A stretch of DNA of 64,000 bases, from assembly GCA_020205615.1 (NCBI GenBank), contig CM035169.1, positions 13,833,258 to 13,897,257 of the forward strand. Direction: 5' to 3'. The position numbers were made by a program, and so were the translations under genes. Below the pieces are notes generated by a model. That model was not told the DNA's origin, did no database searches, and saw only the letters and a program-made list of their open reading frames with translations. Positions 19,649 to 33,229 of this stretch are shown here, piece after piece (position 1 is the stretch's first letter; every line of letters begins with the position of its first letter). This stretch comes from Panax quinquefolius. Lineage: Eukaryota > Streptophyta > Magnoliopsida > Apiales > Araliaceae.

Positions 19649-22600
19649 TCACTTGCCTTCCGCTGGATCCTTATCCTCGTCCTTTTTCTGCTCGGTCTAA
19701 TGAAACAATTAACAAATCGATTAATATCCAAAATAGGATTGGAAGAATATCAGCTTACAGCTAAACATCTGCTCTAAATTATTTGAACCACCACAACTGG
19801 CATAACCTGACTCATATTGCATGAATCATAAAAAACATGAGCTGATAGCTGAGGAACCATGTAGAAATTATTATTTTGCTGACGCCACATGTTAAAAGCA
19901 TGCTTTGCAGGGGCATATAACGGACAAACATGTTATCTATGATTATGGCAATATACTGAATCTAAGATTATGAAGGGCAGTAACACATAAAACAATGAAA
20001 ATATTATGTAAATAAGGCAAAACAATCAACCACTCAAACAGAGGCCATATGCATGACACTTCAGACTCGAGCATATTATGCATGCCTTTCAACTAGAACT
20101 ACAAGATCAATAAACTAACCTCAGACTGATTTTGCATAGATGCAAGCAAATCTTTAACCGAAGGGTCATTCGGATCAACTCCAGGGAGCTGTAAAACCAA
20201 CAAAGCACCAAAAAAATCTTAAGGAGATAATTCTATTATTACAAGTCGTCACTTCTTTAGTTGACCGAACCCACGCACACAAGTTGACAAGAATAAGGAG
20301 CAAATAATGGTTGAGTGTTCCATAATACTAATAGGTGAAAATGGCAGCTTAGAAACATACCGAAGCAAGGATAGATGACACAAATGATTGGTCTGCCAAC
20401 AAATTACTCATATCTGTCTGGCTTGATTGATCTCTCGCACCTTCCTGCACAGATAACTGGAGAGCTGCAACCAGTAAAGACATGATATCAAACAGCTGAA
20501 GAGGGAAGAGGGAAGAGGGGAAGAGGGGGAATAGATGATATGTGCCTAGGTGTAGGTGTAGTCGTGTAGAAGACTCTAAAAGTAGGGTAGCAAGATATTC
20601 TCATTTACCTAGTAAACCGCATATTAGTACTTGCATACCCAAACATGGTACTCACACGTACCAATACTCTAAATTTAGTGTGCCGAAAAATTTCTTTAAT
20701 GTTTTATCTATAATTGCACAAAATATCAATATTACAATAATGGTATCATCTTGTTTAGCGAGGAGCATCGACAAATCTTGCTGAGAGTATTGGATTTATA
20801 ACTTGATGCTCAAACATTACATTTATACTAAATTATCTATAAAACAAGACTCAACTAAAAAAATTTCTGTAAACATTGGTTTACTACATTCAAATTCTAA
20901 CAGAATTCCCAACCATAAAAACTTATATAAAGTACCCTATTGTATCGCGTTTTAGCTACACTGCATAGCTGTATTCGTACCACGTACCGAACGAATCACG
21001 TTTTAGGTAACACTGCAGTCTAAAGTAATTCAAGGATCCTCTGTTCCATACATATACTTTAGATTCAGCATAGCTAAGTAATTGTATGTGACATGCTAGT
21101 AATTTCAGGCCTCACTTGGTATGAAGGAATTTTTTTCTCAAAAATGGTTATCTCATTACTTTAATAAATCTCCGATAGTTAAAATCTAGAAATATTTATC
21201 GTGAAGCGTTTGTGGTATGTCAAGCATATTGTTCGAGATCTTAATTTTAGGCAAGTAGATAAGCCTTATATATTCTTTTACTAATTCTTTGAGGGTGGAG
21301 AAAAAGATTACTGCACCATGAGTAATGAATGAAATACCAACTCTACGTGATAAATCATGAATGAAATATCAACAATTATGTGCACCAAAGGCCATAAATT
21401 ATCAGTAGAAACGACATTCCATTTTCCACTCTCGATTCCTAAAGAAATAAGGCCTCAGTGTTTTGGGCAATTTCCTGCACCCAAGAAATAAATTTTGGTA
21501 TAACAAAGCATTCAAGATCTTAATCACTATCTCAATGAGTACTGTTAGTTAGATTCATCTTCGGTTATCCTCCCCACTGTCTCTTTCTCTCTCTCTTCAC
21601 CATCTAGAACAATTTCACACCATGGAAACAGAAGTTTATTGCAAGTACTGTATCTTTCTCCATGCTATTATACAGATGAAAAAGAACAGACCTAGAAACA
21701 ATAACAGTAAAAGTTTCAGACGCAAGGACATTAACAAAGCCTCATTATATTAGTTTGGAACTTAGAGTTGCAGTTATTTTTTTTCAATGGAAGTGAAGAT
21801 AAGGTATATATGAATACACAATGAAGAAACTACTTTAAAACCAATCATCACTTAAATGATGGGAATTCTTGGTCTAAATTTAATTTTAATTTTGACCGCA
21901 AATTTTCTCTCTATCTGTGCAATAAGTACTCGGGAAGTATCCTGTAGTACCTATATTGTTTCTGGACCAAACAAATTACTTGATCAAAAAGAGGGAACTG
22001 AAATGCCGTTTCAGGGATGGTTTCTGGCTTTCCAGCGCAGTACTTAAGATGCATCACTTTCGTGGCTAATATCATAGATTTTCAATAGCGTGAATATACA
22101 TTCCTGTCCACTTGGATAAAATCTTAGACTAGTAAGACAACTGAAATTTTATTACTTCAAAATAAAATGTCCACGCAGAATTTTATGTCCATGAGTTGGT
22201 AGAAATATAAAATTAGTTGCAAATCAAATTTAACCTATCGGGGATTCAATTCCAAGGGTACTCGATGCGGCTTTTCCATTCCCTTAATTTCCCTTTTGGG
22301 TACACATCAAACCCGAAATATAAAGAGACTATTAAGGGGGGGGAAAGTAATTTATGTACTCAAACCATATGGAAATGAATATATAGGCTTGGGTATGCAC
22401 ATAAATGATAATGCCCCAAAAAGTTTATTTTTTAAGATAAAAGAAACCACCAAAAAAAGAAACTAACTTACCAAGAGCCAAATCTTGATCATCTGCAGCT
22501 GCCTCCGACATATCGGTATCTCGCATAGCAACAGTAGCCACAGGGTCATCCATTGACATTGCAAGTGCCTGCTGTAGCAGCGCATTCTCATCATCCTGCA

Positions 22601-25600
22601 AGTAATTCAAGGTCTTCTAGTATTAGTGTACTAAGTTCTACTAGCTGTAAACCACTAGTAAGGAGGCAAAAATAACCAAAAACCAGACAAGGGGGCAGGC
22701 TCCAGCAGTTATGACAATTAACTGTGTTAAGAAAACCAATAAACACTTCTAGAAATTCTCTTATAAACATGTTCCGAGGAGGAGAGATGGGAAATTATCA
22801 GAGGGAAGCATTTTACGCAGGGAAAAAGAAATACAGCATCAAAGTTTTATGGTCCGTGGAGTATTCCGTATATGTAAATATAACTGTAAGAGATGTTGGT
22901 TCCATTCGTCACATACAAAGTAACATGACAAGGACCTTGATCCAGAAACAGGGGATAGCCTTTGGTAACTTGAAAACAGATAGAGAAAAAAAAACACAAG
23001 ATATATGTCGTTCGACCTTTGGCCAACGTCCATGGGGCGAAGAAGGAAGTCCACTATACTGAATGTCTGAAACAAATGTTTTGAAACTGGAATGGACTGG
23101 TTGGTCGAACAGGAAAGCAATACCAAGTCCAAAATCAATCCCAATTACACTAGAAGACATCCAAAATACAAAAGCACTTCTTTTAATTAAAACGGAACAA
23201 TCAATGCACTAATAGCTTATCCCATAAAACTGTTCCAGATTTAGTGAGCTGGTTCAGTTATTATATACACACAAAAGATGGAAAGAACTAGGCTACTATT
23301 CAGCTTCAGAATTCACTAATCAGCTCCTTTGCTTTTCTCTTTCCTCTTGCACAATCTATTTTCCTCTCTTGCACTTAATGAAATCACGAAAGAGGAGTCA
23401 ATAATGACTCATGATTCAGATCAAAGACGGAACTTCTGCTGACGGGTATTTTTTGTTGTATATTCAAATGTTTAGGGTTGTGGTAAGGAAAATCAAACTT
23501 GCCAAAATGACCAGAGATGATTTGGAAGGTGAGAAATAACCAGTATTTCGAAGGCTTGGAGAAACCATTGTTTATATTCAAACACAACTGAACTATCATT
23601 GATGCCAACAGTGAACATCATTAAAGTTAGAACATTATGTTTTGGCTTAACTGAATTACATGAACCTCTTTACATTCCAGATCCTAGACTTATTTTACAT
23701 GCAAAATACTTTACAGTCGGCCAATAAAAAGATTCATTAATGTACTAGTATTTCCAGGTATTAGCATTTACAGCAACATCATCATAAACAAATGCTACAA
23801 CATTATGTGTATTTTTACTCCAGATAAAGATTTTATATAAAGACGTGATATTACTGAAGGAAGTTTCCAACTCAATAGCCTCAATTGGGGTTCTCAGTTC
23901 TTAGCATAAAGCATTTGATCTTCCAAAATCTACATATTTAAGTACAGTATATGATACATAATGCATTATCTGAAAAATAAACCAAAGGTAAAGAGTATGA
24001 AGAACTAATTACTTTAATAGTATAAGCTGTTGTTTGTGCTAAATAGAAAGTAAGCGCATAACCATGAAGAGTGGGAAATACAAGCCTGAGTTAAAATAGA
24101 AACGAACCATTAAATCAGCAGTCTTATTTTCAGGTTCAGAGGCTGCAGGAGCAGCACTTCCAGTCATGGTTACATCTTGGGAAGTGGATTCTTGTTCCCC
24201 GCCTTTTCCCTGATTTGAAGCTTCCTCTGCAGCCTTTTTAGCAGCTTCTTCTTGTCTTGCCCTCTCTTCTTCCATTGACACTCGAAGAGCAAGAGCCAGT
24301 TCAGGGTCCACATTAGGATCCACGTCAAAATCAAAACCGGATACACCACCAGCTGCAGCCGCTGCAGCAGCTGCTGCAAATCCACTTCCCCCCTCTCCAT
24401 CACCAGTAAAGATAGGAGTGCTGCCAAATAGAAAGGAAAGTTAAAATAGGGCTCCAAGAAAATAACTACAACAAATAGAGATGAAATGCAATTACCAACC
24501 TTATTAGTACATCAGAAAGAGCATTAGCACCAGGAGGAACATGAACAATGTGACTGCTGTCATTATTGTTTACAGCAGCAACCAGGGCCTCAAGCTTCTC
24601 TGTCTTTTCATCATCTTCTTCACCAAAGTTGACAACATCAAGAGCAACACTGTTCTTTTTTAACTTCCTACCGATCATCTCCAGTACCTTCTTATCATAT
24701 TTAACAGGACTGGAAGCATGGAATTCAGATTATTAGTATAACGCATCAAACTACAATAGTAGAATTGTTTTAAGGGTGGGGGAAGGGGAGGGAACACAAG
24801 GGTGCCTACCCTCCTGCAAATACAATGATTCTTTGTTGCTGCTTCTTGTTTTGGCGATGTTTGAGGGCTAACTGAGCTACTTGGATCCCTGCTGCTAAGT
24901 TCATCTCACCACCTATGTCCAAACCTGAATTAACAAAAAATAAAATTTTAATGAAACATAGAAAGACATAAATTGTCAATAAATGGGATAAGAACCATAC
25001 CGGTTGAAAAACTTGGCAATGTAATAGAAAAGAATACAACTTTAGCCATATTTCAGTATCCAACAAAAAACAGCATCATGTCATCTGAGTACATATTAAT
25101 GAAGCAATATCTAGTTAAAACCCATTCCAACTTCCCACTAATAAAATTCAGCTTTAATGTGTTTTATGGGTCATCTGTGATTTGATCCATGTATCACATG
25201 TAGTCATAAACACCCCACCCAAAACTAAATATATTGTAACAAACCAAACCAAAGATTGCAATATTCAACTTCAAAATCAATACAAATCTTCTTCTCCAAT
25301 TTACCTTTTTTCCTTCTAAAATTAGAAGACAAGAACAGTTCGAGATAATTCACTTACCGCAATTAATACCTACTAATACCAGACTATATATATATTTAAA
25401 TTAAATTGCCATTGAATATGAGGAAAATTCAAACTACAAAATAAGTATAGCCAAAGGGACAAGCTAACCGTGCATGCAAGCTAAGATCTTGCCAAGATCA
25501 CTGGTAGGAGTAACCAAAACGCGTACCCCTTTGCCCGCCATTGTCAATACTCCCACAGTATTCTCTGGATTAGACTGTACAACACAGCAAAATATATTGC

Positions 25601-25978
25601 AACCAATTTCACATCAAATACACACCCCATATACTTCTACCAAGAAACCCTGACACCCAAATTAAATCTTTACAACAAATAAAACAAAACCAATTATTTT
25701 GCATATAGTCAATAGTATACAGATATAAATAGGTTCACCTGTGTTTTGGCTCCACAGATTAGATTAACGGCGTCGGCCTGAGCTTGAAACCTAGTCGGCG
25801 AGTAATCACCGTTACGCATCCATTCGGAATTATCGATGCAGATCATTGTCGCCTGATATATAAGACAAAACAAAAAACAGAAAAGGATCGGTCGAAAAAA
25901 CCCTAATTTGTGAAATAAGAAGTGACCAAATACGTATGGGGATAAGAATGAATGGAAGGGACGAACCTCGAGCACCAT
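19649..25978 (-). CDS. RPN10: 26S proteasome regulatory subunit RPN10 (PSMD4)
   Basis: Ten coding exons on the minus strand: 25967-25978, 25739-25852, 25469-25574, 24810-24924, 24500-24709, 24108-24420, 22472-22595, 20361-20464, 20120-20188 and 19649-19696. They join in frame to 1215 bp (404 aa). The first exon is only 12 bp (MVLE). Residues 1-190 form the VWA domain ([20 protein letters not shown] at the start) that docks on the proteasome lid/base. Three ubiquitin-interacting motifs follow: [14 protein letters not shown] (about 225), [13 protein letters not shown] (about 296) and [12 protein letters not shown] (about 328). An alanine tract lies at about 201-209. RPN10 captures polyubiquitinated proteins for degradation. 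The length is close to Arabidopsis RPN10 (386 aa). Introns 6 and 7 are long (1.5 and 2.0 kb) but hold no element I can delimit. Confidence 0.97.
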
Positions 25979-26048
25979 GGTTGGAGATTGAAGAATAATG
26001 AGCAGGAATCAATCGAGAAATTAAGTGACAGAGTGCTGAAATTGTGCC

Positions 26049-26056
26049 TATATATG
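26049..26056 (-). promoter_or_regulatory. Possible TATA box of RPN10
   Basis: CATATATAG reads on the minus strand about 75 bp upstream of the RPN10 ATG at 25978. Position and sequence fit a plant TATA box; there is no transcript evidence. Confidence 0.4.
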
Positions 26057-27451
26057 TTTCTCTCTTCGACTATATTATGTGGGGGAAGAATTCGTGTTTA
26101 CTTGGATATTATTCTAATCTACCTTTAGAAGACCAAAACTACAGCGGACTACCTCTACAATACGGGCCCATATATCTTTTACCTGCTGTGGATTTTTTGG
26201 AGGAGTTACGTGTATAATTATTAATTGGTACTATTTTAATGATGGACTCCCTCTTTTTCATAATTAGAGGTATATTTGGATTTTTTGAGTTAATTTATGA
26301 GATTTTAAAAATAAAATTAATATAAATTTATTTAATTTTAATACAAATAAATATAATAATTGTAAACTAATTATAAAGTATTATTAATTATTATTTTTAT
26401 TGTTTTCAAAATCTGAATGAAATTATATCAATTTTAAGTTTTAGGATTTCACAAAATAACTTTAAAAATAAAAATATATCTCTAATTTTTAAACTAATCT
26501 GAGATTTAATAGTGTGTTAATTTTATAATTTTATCAAATCTCATATATTGATATCAATGGACTCTAAATAATTTGTTATATTAATAATAAAAAATAATTT
26601 ATTATATTAATAATTAAAAATTGTGATTTCAAGAACATAGTTATAGTTATTAAATAGTTAAATATTTATTCAAATAACTACTAATGATTGATTTATACAC
26701 TGCATGTTCTTTCAATTTAAGCAAAATATTTTAATGGATTATTGTAGATTTATTTAGTTATGATTATGAGAAAATAATTTTATTTAAGTTTATAATGGAA
26801 TTTTATAGTATTAACAAAATTGACTTGAAATTCTAATCCCTAATAAAATTATGAAAGTTAAGTTTTAATAAGAAAAACTCAGAGCACTGGAAGTGAAGAG
26901 ACATTCTCAAACTGTATTGGCTTCACGACACAACTGGAATTTATGGCCTGGCCTGGCCCTGGTGTTTTTGAAAGTCCAACAAAAAGAAAAACAAACGTAG
27001 GCAAGGCTAGTGAATGAATCTATTAAAAGAATGGAATACATCCATACACCTATGCAATAAGCTGTGTCAATCCAGTCTGAATATCTTTCTTGTGCATTGA
27101 ATTGAAGCTAACAGCGTCAGAGATGATAAGAAGAAAACACACAGACACCATCCAGGCATCCATGATATAATAAATTTTAAAAGAAAAACCTCAAATTATG
27201 TTTATTTGATGCAAAGCAAGGAGAGAATAGATATTCCAAAAAGCTAAAAAGTGGAATATCTTCCACACACAAACTTATCCAACAGAGATTTGCAAGCTTA
27301 TAACAATTTTGTATTATTTCAAAATTTGTGAGAGCTAAAGTAACACTGTGATATAAAAGAAATACATCATATAAATATGAATAGCAACACAAAATATCTA
27401 ATAAGCTCAATCTTGTCACAGGTTCCATGCAAGATCAGTTCGCTTTGTTCT
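26057..27451. other. AT-rich intergenic DNA between RPN10 and BCCP
   Basis: It contains the upstream region of RPN10 and, at its right side, the presumed 3' UTR of BCCP. The part at 26220-26880 is very AT-rich and has no ORF. I see no element borders or RNA gene. Confidence 0.5.
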
Positions 27452-30407
27452 TCATGGTTCAATGACAAATAGGGGCTGCAAGGAGAACAACATTTTTCAG
27501 TCAGCTTACTCCGTGTTTAATTTAAAAATCATGTGACTTGAAGAGAGGGAGATAGAGGGGAGGGGATACTAACCAAGTCAACGCTTACTGGCTTCCCATC
27601 TTCTACAAGTATATCAACTACAGTTCCAGAATGATCAGCCTGTCAAAAGAATCAGGAGTTGTCAATTTATTTTCCAAGGCAGGCTGGCAGCCAAGAAAAT
27701 GTGAGTCAATATTGCTCGTGAGTGCATGAATGCACATGCAGGTGTGAGTAAAACAATCGAAAGTGGTACAATATGCTGGGATACAAAGGATTCTGGAAGT
27801 ATGCATTATCCAAGAATAGATCAATCTTTTGACAAAGAATGTCAACAATTCGGCACCTATCAAAGACCAATAAATGAGAGAATGGATGTTCTCCTCGTAG
27901 GCACTTGTAATGATTCAGTCTTAATGGAGCTTCACCACATTCAGCATCCCTAGGTAAGACGGACACTTCTATTAAGTCAACGTGTCTGCGTAGGACATGC
28001 TTTGAACACAGACACTTGATGGACACTCTTGAACTCGTGCTGCACTTATATAGTGTTTCCATATTTTAATTATGTAAGATTTTGTGTCAAGAGTGTGTGA
28101 CACTTGCTCAAATTATCAAAGAAACCAAAGAAAATTTTCAACGTATATGTAAACCACTCTCTAAAATTCAAACATCGACATTTCAGAGTTCCATAGTTCA
28201 CAGGTCTAGATATATAGATGAAAAAAAGAAATGACAACCACAAATATTATGTGGAGTTGTAGACATCTTAACAGAAGCTCTATAATTTGAAGTCCATTGA
28301 TTCAGGAAAAAATTAAAAATTTAAACTCAACACTATAAATAATGAAGGAAAGAGCAAGAAACTTACTTCAATTTCATTCATCAGTTTCATGGCCTCAATG
28401 ATGCATATCACCTGACCTTTCTGGACCTTGTCTCCTACCTAAAATATCCAAATTTACAAACCAGATATATAGCAAAGATTTCACCGATAAAAATAGAAGT
28501 GAAGTGTCATCCATGCGGACTGCTAACAAGAAGTTCATTGCAAAACCAGCTAAGCCAATACTCGATTGCCTTCTAGGCAAACTGAATTAAAGAAGAGTAA
28601 GATTGCATAGCCCCATTGAGAGAAATGCATCAATAAATAAGATTTAACTGAAGTCAAGTGGAGTAAAAGCAATGTGCAGAGGAGGAGAGGATTTTGAATT
28701 TTGTCACAATAGTTTAGGAAGTTCAGATTCCAGAAGCAAACTCAGACTGCTGTATGTGCGTATCTTTCTAAGAGAGAGGGGGGAAAGAGCAAGATCTATA
28801 AAGTGAATTCCAATATCTTTAAGTGATAAAACATTCTAACACGTTAAGATTGTCATAGCTGAGAGAAAATAATATGTATTAACTCTTGACTTCTTCCAGA
28901 ATCCAAGCTAATCTTATTTTATTAAGCACATTGACGTAAAAAGAAAGAAATAAAAACATACCTTTACAAAATGTGGGGCCCCAGGTGCAGGACAGCGATA
29001 GAATGTTCCAGCCATGGGGCACTTTAGTGGAGGATGGGTTGACTTTGGCTTTGCAGTGGTAGGTTGTGCAGCTGGAGGAGAGGCAACTGAACCAGCAGAA
29101 GCAGGAGCAGCCTGTGCAGGAGGCAGTTGAGATGGAACCATAGCTTGTGGAGAAGGGGATTGCATCATGACATAAGGAGCTGTAACCTGTGGCTGTGGTA
29201 AAGCTTCCTTTTTCCTTATAAGGACTTCACAGTTTTCTTGCTTTAGCTGCAGCTCCATGATGTCTCTGGAATCCACAAGCCTGCCCATAGAAATAATAGT
29301 TACTCCAGTGCGAGGAAAATGAAGAAATCAAAAGTTCAAATTAAATATTTTACTCAGTGCTATGTCCTCATAAAATAGACACACTGTTTATACAGATGAA
29401 GGAAATTAACGCACTCTACAAGATCTGCTACTTGATTCATAAATGCTGAAATAGATGACTCATCAGAAATGGTGTTTTGAGAAGCAGATTTCTTGGTTGA
29501 TTCTTCTGACTTTGTCTCTGGAACTGGTATAGAGTTCAATGATTTCTCAATAGCAACCTTAGATGGGGAAAGTGAAATACTCAGATAAAGACCAAAACAC
29601 AAAATCAAAACAGAAAGATTGGGAAAGAAGAAGTTGGAGGAGTGCAAGGAGACATGAACTTACATCATTCAGCTGAGCAGATGCCCTTAGAACTTCATAC
29701 TGGTTACGGTTAGATGCCTGCAGAAGAAAGGTAAGCAATTTGCAGGAGTATCAAAATAAAATAAAAATGAATCATAACAAAGGATTATACACTAAGTAGC
29801 ACATGATGCCTTTCAGAGGCAGAGGTATAAAGCACACGCACTTAATTGAACAGAATTTACGATAATACTTTTAAATTAGAGCCTATTAACTGATTTTACA
29901 AATTCAGCATAATGGCTTTATTCAGTTGAAACAATCACTTAAGCGAGTAACACTAATATGGCAACAAATTCAGAATTGTGAAGTGCACATGATTCAAAAG
30001 ATTGAAACTTTTCAAATGTTTTGGCACTACACGTGTAATTTAAGAAAAATCACTAATTTTCCGAGGCAAAAACTATTGAAATGGATCAAACAGTGAACAG
30101 ACATTTCCCAGTACATTGAAGTTAAAAATACCCAATTATCTACTAAACTAACACATTAGAGAGTTAAGATGTGATCAACCAAGTAAATACATAATCTTGA
30201 AGAATAATGAAATTAAAAGAAAACCTGAAATCCAATAATGGGGGAGTTATCTAGAGAAGATCCAGATAGCAATGCACGATTGGATTTGGAATCCGATCGA
30301 AACGAAATGGAAGAGTGGGGGCTCTGCTGTTGGGTTTGCTTGGAATTACGCAGAAAAGCTCCAAATGAAGCACAAGTCTTAGGGCAAGGAACAGAGAAAG
30401 AGGCCAT
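27452..30407 (-). CDS. BCCP: Biotin carboxyl carrier protein of plastid acetyl-CoA carboxylase
   Basis: Seven coding exons on the minus strand: 30225-30407, 29664-29717, 29415-29557, 28962-29280, 28367-28438, 27574-27639 and 27452-27475. They join in frame to 861 bp (286 aa). The N-terminus (MASFSVPCPKTCASFGAFLR) is Ser/Thr-rich and basic, as expected of a plastid transit peptide. A Pro/Ala-rich linker at about 160-210 precedes the biotinyl domain: CPMAGTFYRCPAPGAPHFVK, then VGDKVQKGQVICIIEAMKLM with the biotin-accepting Lys251 in EAMKLMNE. The protein ends PLFVIEP. It carries biotin between the carboxylase and carboxyltransferase of heteromeric ACCase, the committed step of fatty acid synthesis in plastids. 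All key residues are present. Confidence 0.97.
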
Positions 30408-30625
30408 GGATCGAGAGAGAAGAAGAAGAAGAATTTGGATTATGGGAAGGGGAGGAGAGAAAGAAAGGGAGGTTTTGTAAAGGAAATGGGCGGTGAAATC
30501 AATGAAACTAAAACAAACAATGAGGAAGATAAAGTGTCGGATTTTAAGTAGAGGCGATACGTACGAGGCCAAAAGGAAAGATGTGTTTCTCGTTTGTTCA
30601 GACGAGAGAGAAATCAATTCTGTCC

Positions 30626-30660
30626 CTCCAGCCTCCAGCCTCCAGCCTCCAGCCTCCAGC
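30626..30660. repeat. (CTCCAGC)5 minisatellite upstream of BCCP
   Basis: Five perfect 7-bp units lie about 220 bp upstream of the BCCP ATG, in its promoter or leader. Confidence 0.95.
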
Positions 30661-31312
30661 TTGGGTGGTTTAACCAACTGTACCCACTCACGCTCGAGGC
30701 TTGTGGGGTTTATTAATAAATAAAAAAATAAATCAAATTAAAATGCTCAACTTTTTCGGTTTATTATATGGCAATTACAATTATATTTCCAGCTCATAAA
30801 AGTCCTTTTATAGCATAATATATATACTATGGGAATAATAAGTTATATTTTTAAGTTGAAATAGCAGTTTTTTTCATCATAAGTATTCTAATTAAAATTT
30901 TGGGAATTAAAAACTAATTATATGAAATCCTACCACAAATTTTATAGTATAATTTTATTGAACTTTTTATACCATGTGATGCAATTTTGAATCTTATATT
31001 TCACCTTAATCAATGTAGACAAGTCTTATTTTTATACTAGCATTTTCTATAATTTTTATATCCATGTGCTCTTTAATTAATGACTTGGTCCGGTGTTCAA
31101 TGTTTAGCATTATTAAGTCAAGCACCTTAGGTAGTTGAGGTGATCCAATTCTCCCTCTCTTTTGCACAGGCAATGAACTTTTACTTGAACAAAGAAAATT
31201 AGTACATCGAAAATCAAGAACAACAGAGTGGAGAAAACTAGTACCAGCAGAAACATCTTCAAGATTTTAGGTACTTGATAAACCTTTCAAAATTCTCAAA
31301 TGAAGAACCACC
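30661..31312. other. Intergenic DNA between BCCP and the UGT pseudogene
   Basis: AT-rich, without a supported ORF. It probably includes the BCCP promoter at the left and the former 3' region of the UGT gene at the right. Confidence 0.5.
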
Positions 31313-32716
31313 TTAAGTTACACTCTCTATGGCAATTTCCTTGAGCTTTAGTGCATTTGCTTTCATTCCATCATCAGAGAGTAAATTATCGATCTTTGTC
31401 TTAATTTCATTCCTCGACATTATTCCATTTTCATCATGGTTCAGTTTCAAGCCAACCTTCCATATCTCACAAATGTAGTTCTGATTGTGAAATTGATCAG
31501 AGAAATAAAGCCAACAACACAAAAGGGTACCCCCAAGCTTAATCCCTCCATTGTTGATTTCCATCCACAATGTGAAAAGAAACAAGAAATGGATGGATGA
31601 GCAAGAACCTTTTCTTGAGGTGCCCATTCAACAATCTTTGCGTAGTCAGCTACTCTTTCCAGGAAGCCATTTGGGTATTCTGCTAATGATCCATTAATAA
31701 TATCTGATCGAACAACCCATAGAAATGATTGGCCTGAGAGTTCAAGACCAAGCGCCAATTCATTGAATTGGTTCTGGCTGAACATTGTTGTGCTACCAGA
31801 AGCAACATAAATGACTGACTTGGCTGGCTGCTTGTCAAGCCAGCTTAAACAAGTTGGAGTCCTCGCCAGAAGGTTGCAAAAGGTTGCTTGCAAGTAAGGG
31901 ACCAATTGGTAGGATGTTAGGGATCATAGCACAAGCCGATGAATCAAGCTTATAATATGTATTGCACAGAACCTTGTAGCATTTTCGACAGTTTGTTTGA
32001 TAGTTAGACCCATGTCAAAGAACACCTTTTGTATTGTTGGGTTACCAGGGTAGCTCCATGTGAATTCAGTACTATTCCAGGCAGGAATGTCCTTGGACAG
32101 CCGGATCAACTCATTTTTCGCAGTAGCTCCTGCAAAGAATTTCATACAACATGTTAAGTTGTTAACAATCATATTTAACTCAGGGATGTAACTGAAGTGA
32201 AGTAATTTATCTTATTTATGTATACATACCATTTATATCTATAACTCCTGTTTCTATAAGTTTTGGGATATGAAGTAACAGTGCCAAGGCAGCTGGTCCT
32301 GCTGGCCAAACTGCAACCTGCTTGAGTCCCATTTTATTGGCAACATTCAGTGTCCACCCAATTGTTGCATCAGCGATGACACATGTGATTGCCTCGTCAT
32401 TGTCTGAATGGTTGATCTGCTCAATCAAGTCCATCAATTGGGATGGCATGACCTTTTTCATGCTATCAACTAGCTTGAATCCATCTTTGCGATCATCCTC
32501 TGGTTCCAATCCGTCTCGTAACGAGACTAGTCTTATCGGGCACTGCTCCTTATCTGTGTCGGACATTACAGCAAGGACTCGTGCTTCAAAGAACTCCATG
32601 TTAACAAATGTGACCTTGACCCCATGAGCAGCTAACTGGTGTGACAATTTCATTAGCGGTGTGACATGGCCTTGTGCTGGAAATGGCACAACCAAAACAT
32701 GTTGCTGCATGCCCAT
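31313..32716 (-). pseudogene. UGT83A-like UDP-glycosyltransferase, frameshifted
   Basis: A two-exon family 1 glycosyltransferase gene. Exon 1 is 32230-32716 (start MGMQQHVLVVPFPAQGHVTP, donor GTATGT). Exon 2 runs from 32129 to the TAA at 31313. Homology is continuous over the whole family length, but exon 2 changes frame three times: near 31970-31980 (one base lost), near 31851-31857 (one base gained) and near 31525-31536 (inside the PSPG box). The PSPG box reads WAPQEKVLAHPSISCFFSHC then GWKSTMEG, where the usual HCGWN Asn is Lys. It would have glycosylated a small molecule from a UDP-sugar. As read it cannot make a complete enzyme. Neighbouring genes have no frameshifts, so I treat these as real. 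Confidence 0.85.
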
Positions 32717-33229
32717 GATTAATGCCAGTACTACTTATTTCACACCACAAATGCACAATCCCTATATTTATATATGCTAAGGCTTTGCTAATAGTCGTGA
32801 TCAACTTTTGTTTCAAGTGCATCAGTATATTTTCACTGACCAAGTCATATATGCTATGTAATTGTCTTCTGTCTTCGAACATTAATTAGTCTAGCCGTCA
32901 AGGTATTGTTTTCTTTCATATGAGTTATAGTGAAAGAGGCACACAATTATCATGAAAATTACACCAATGTGATTCACTATTGTAATGACTACGAGGGACA
33001 TGCACCTGTTTGTTTCTTTAGAAATGATTTCTTCACTATGTGAATGATTTTCTTGATATAATAACCATTAGAAAATGTACTATGCTTTTTGTCTTTAAAG
33101 ATGCTGGTTTGTCCTTTTATGCTGTGTAAGAAAATCTTGTCGTATTTTTTAAGTCCCCAACCCAATATTTTATGATGCTTTCGAGTATTTGGTTACAAAG
33201 AATATATGAGCAGCTTTGATATATGGGTA
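32717..33229. other. Spacer between the two UGT pseudogenes
   Basis: About 500 bp of AT-rich DNA without a recognisable ORF, repeat or RNA gene. Confidence 0.5.

Noticed and set aside
20495..20535. GAAGAGG purine-rich tract as a polypurine tract of an LTR element
   Set aside because: No LTR or target duplication beside it; it is a simple repeat in RPN10 intron 7.
21856..22047. Hydrophobic 63-residue ORF in RPN10 intron 7
   Set aside because: It is a chance ORF in an intron, with no homology recognised.
22724..23160. Overlapping ORFs on both strands in RPN10 intron 6
   Set aside because: Overlapping frames on both strands with no domain; chance ORFs.
31313..32716. UGT frameshifts as sequencing errors
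   Set aside because: Five nearby genes totalling about 5.8 kb of coding sequence have no frame error, so three errors clustered in one gene are unlikely, though reads should confirm.
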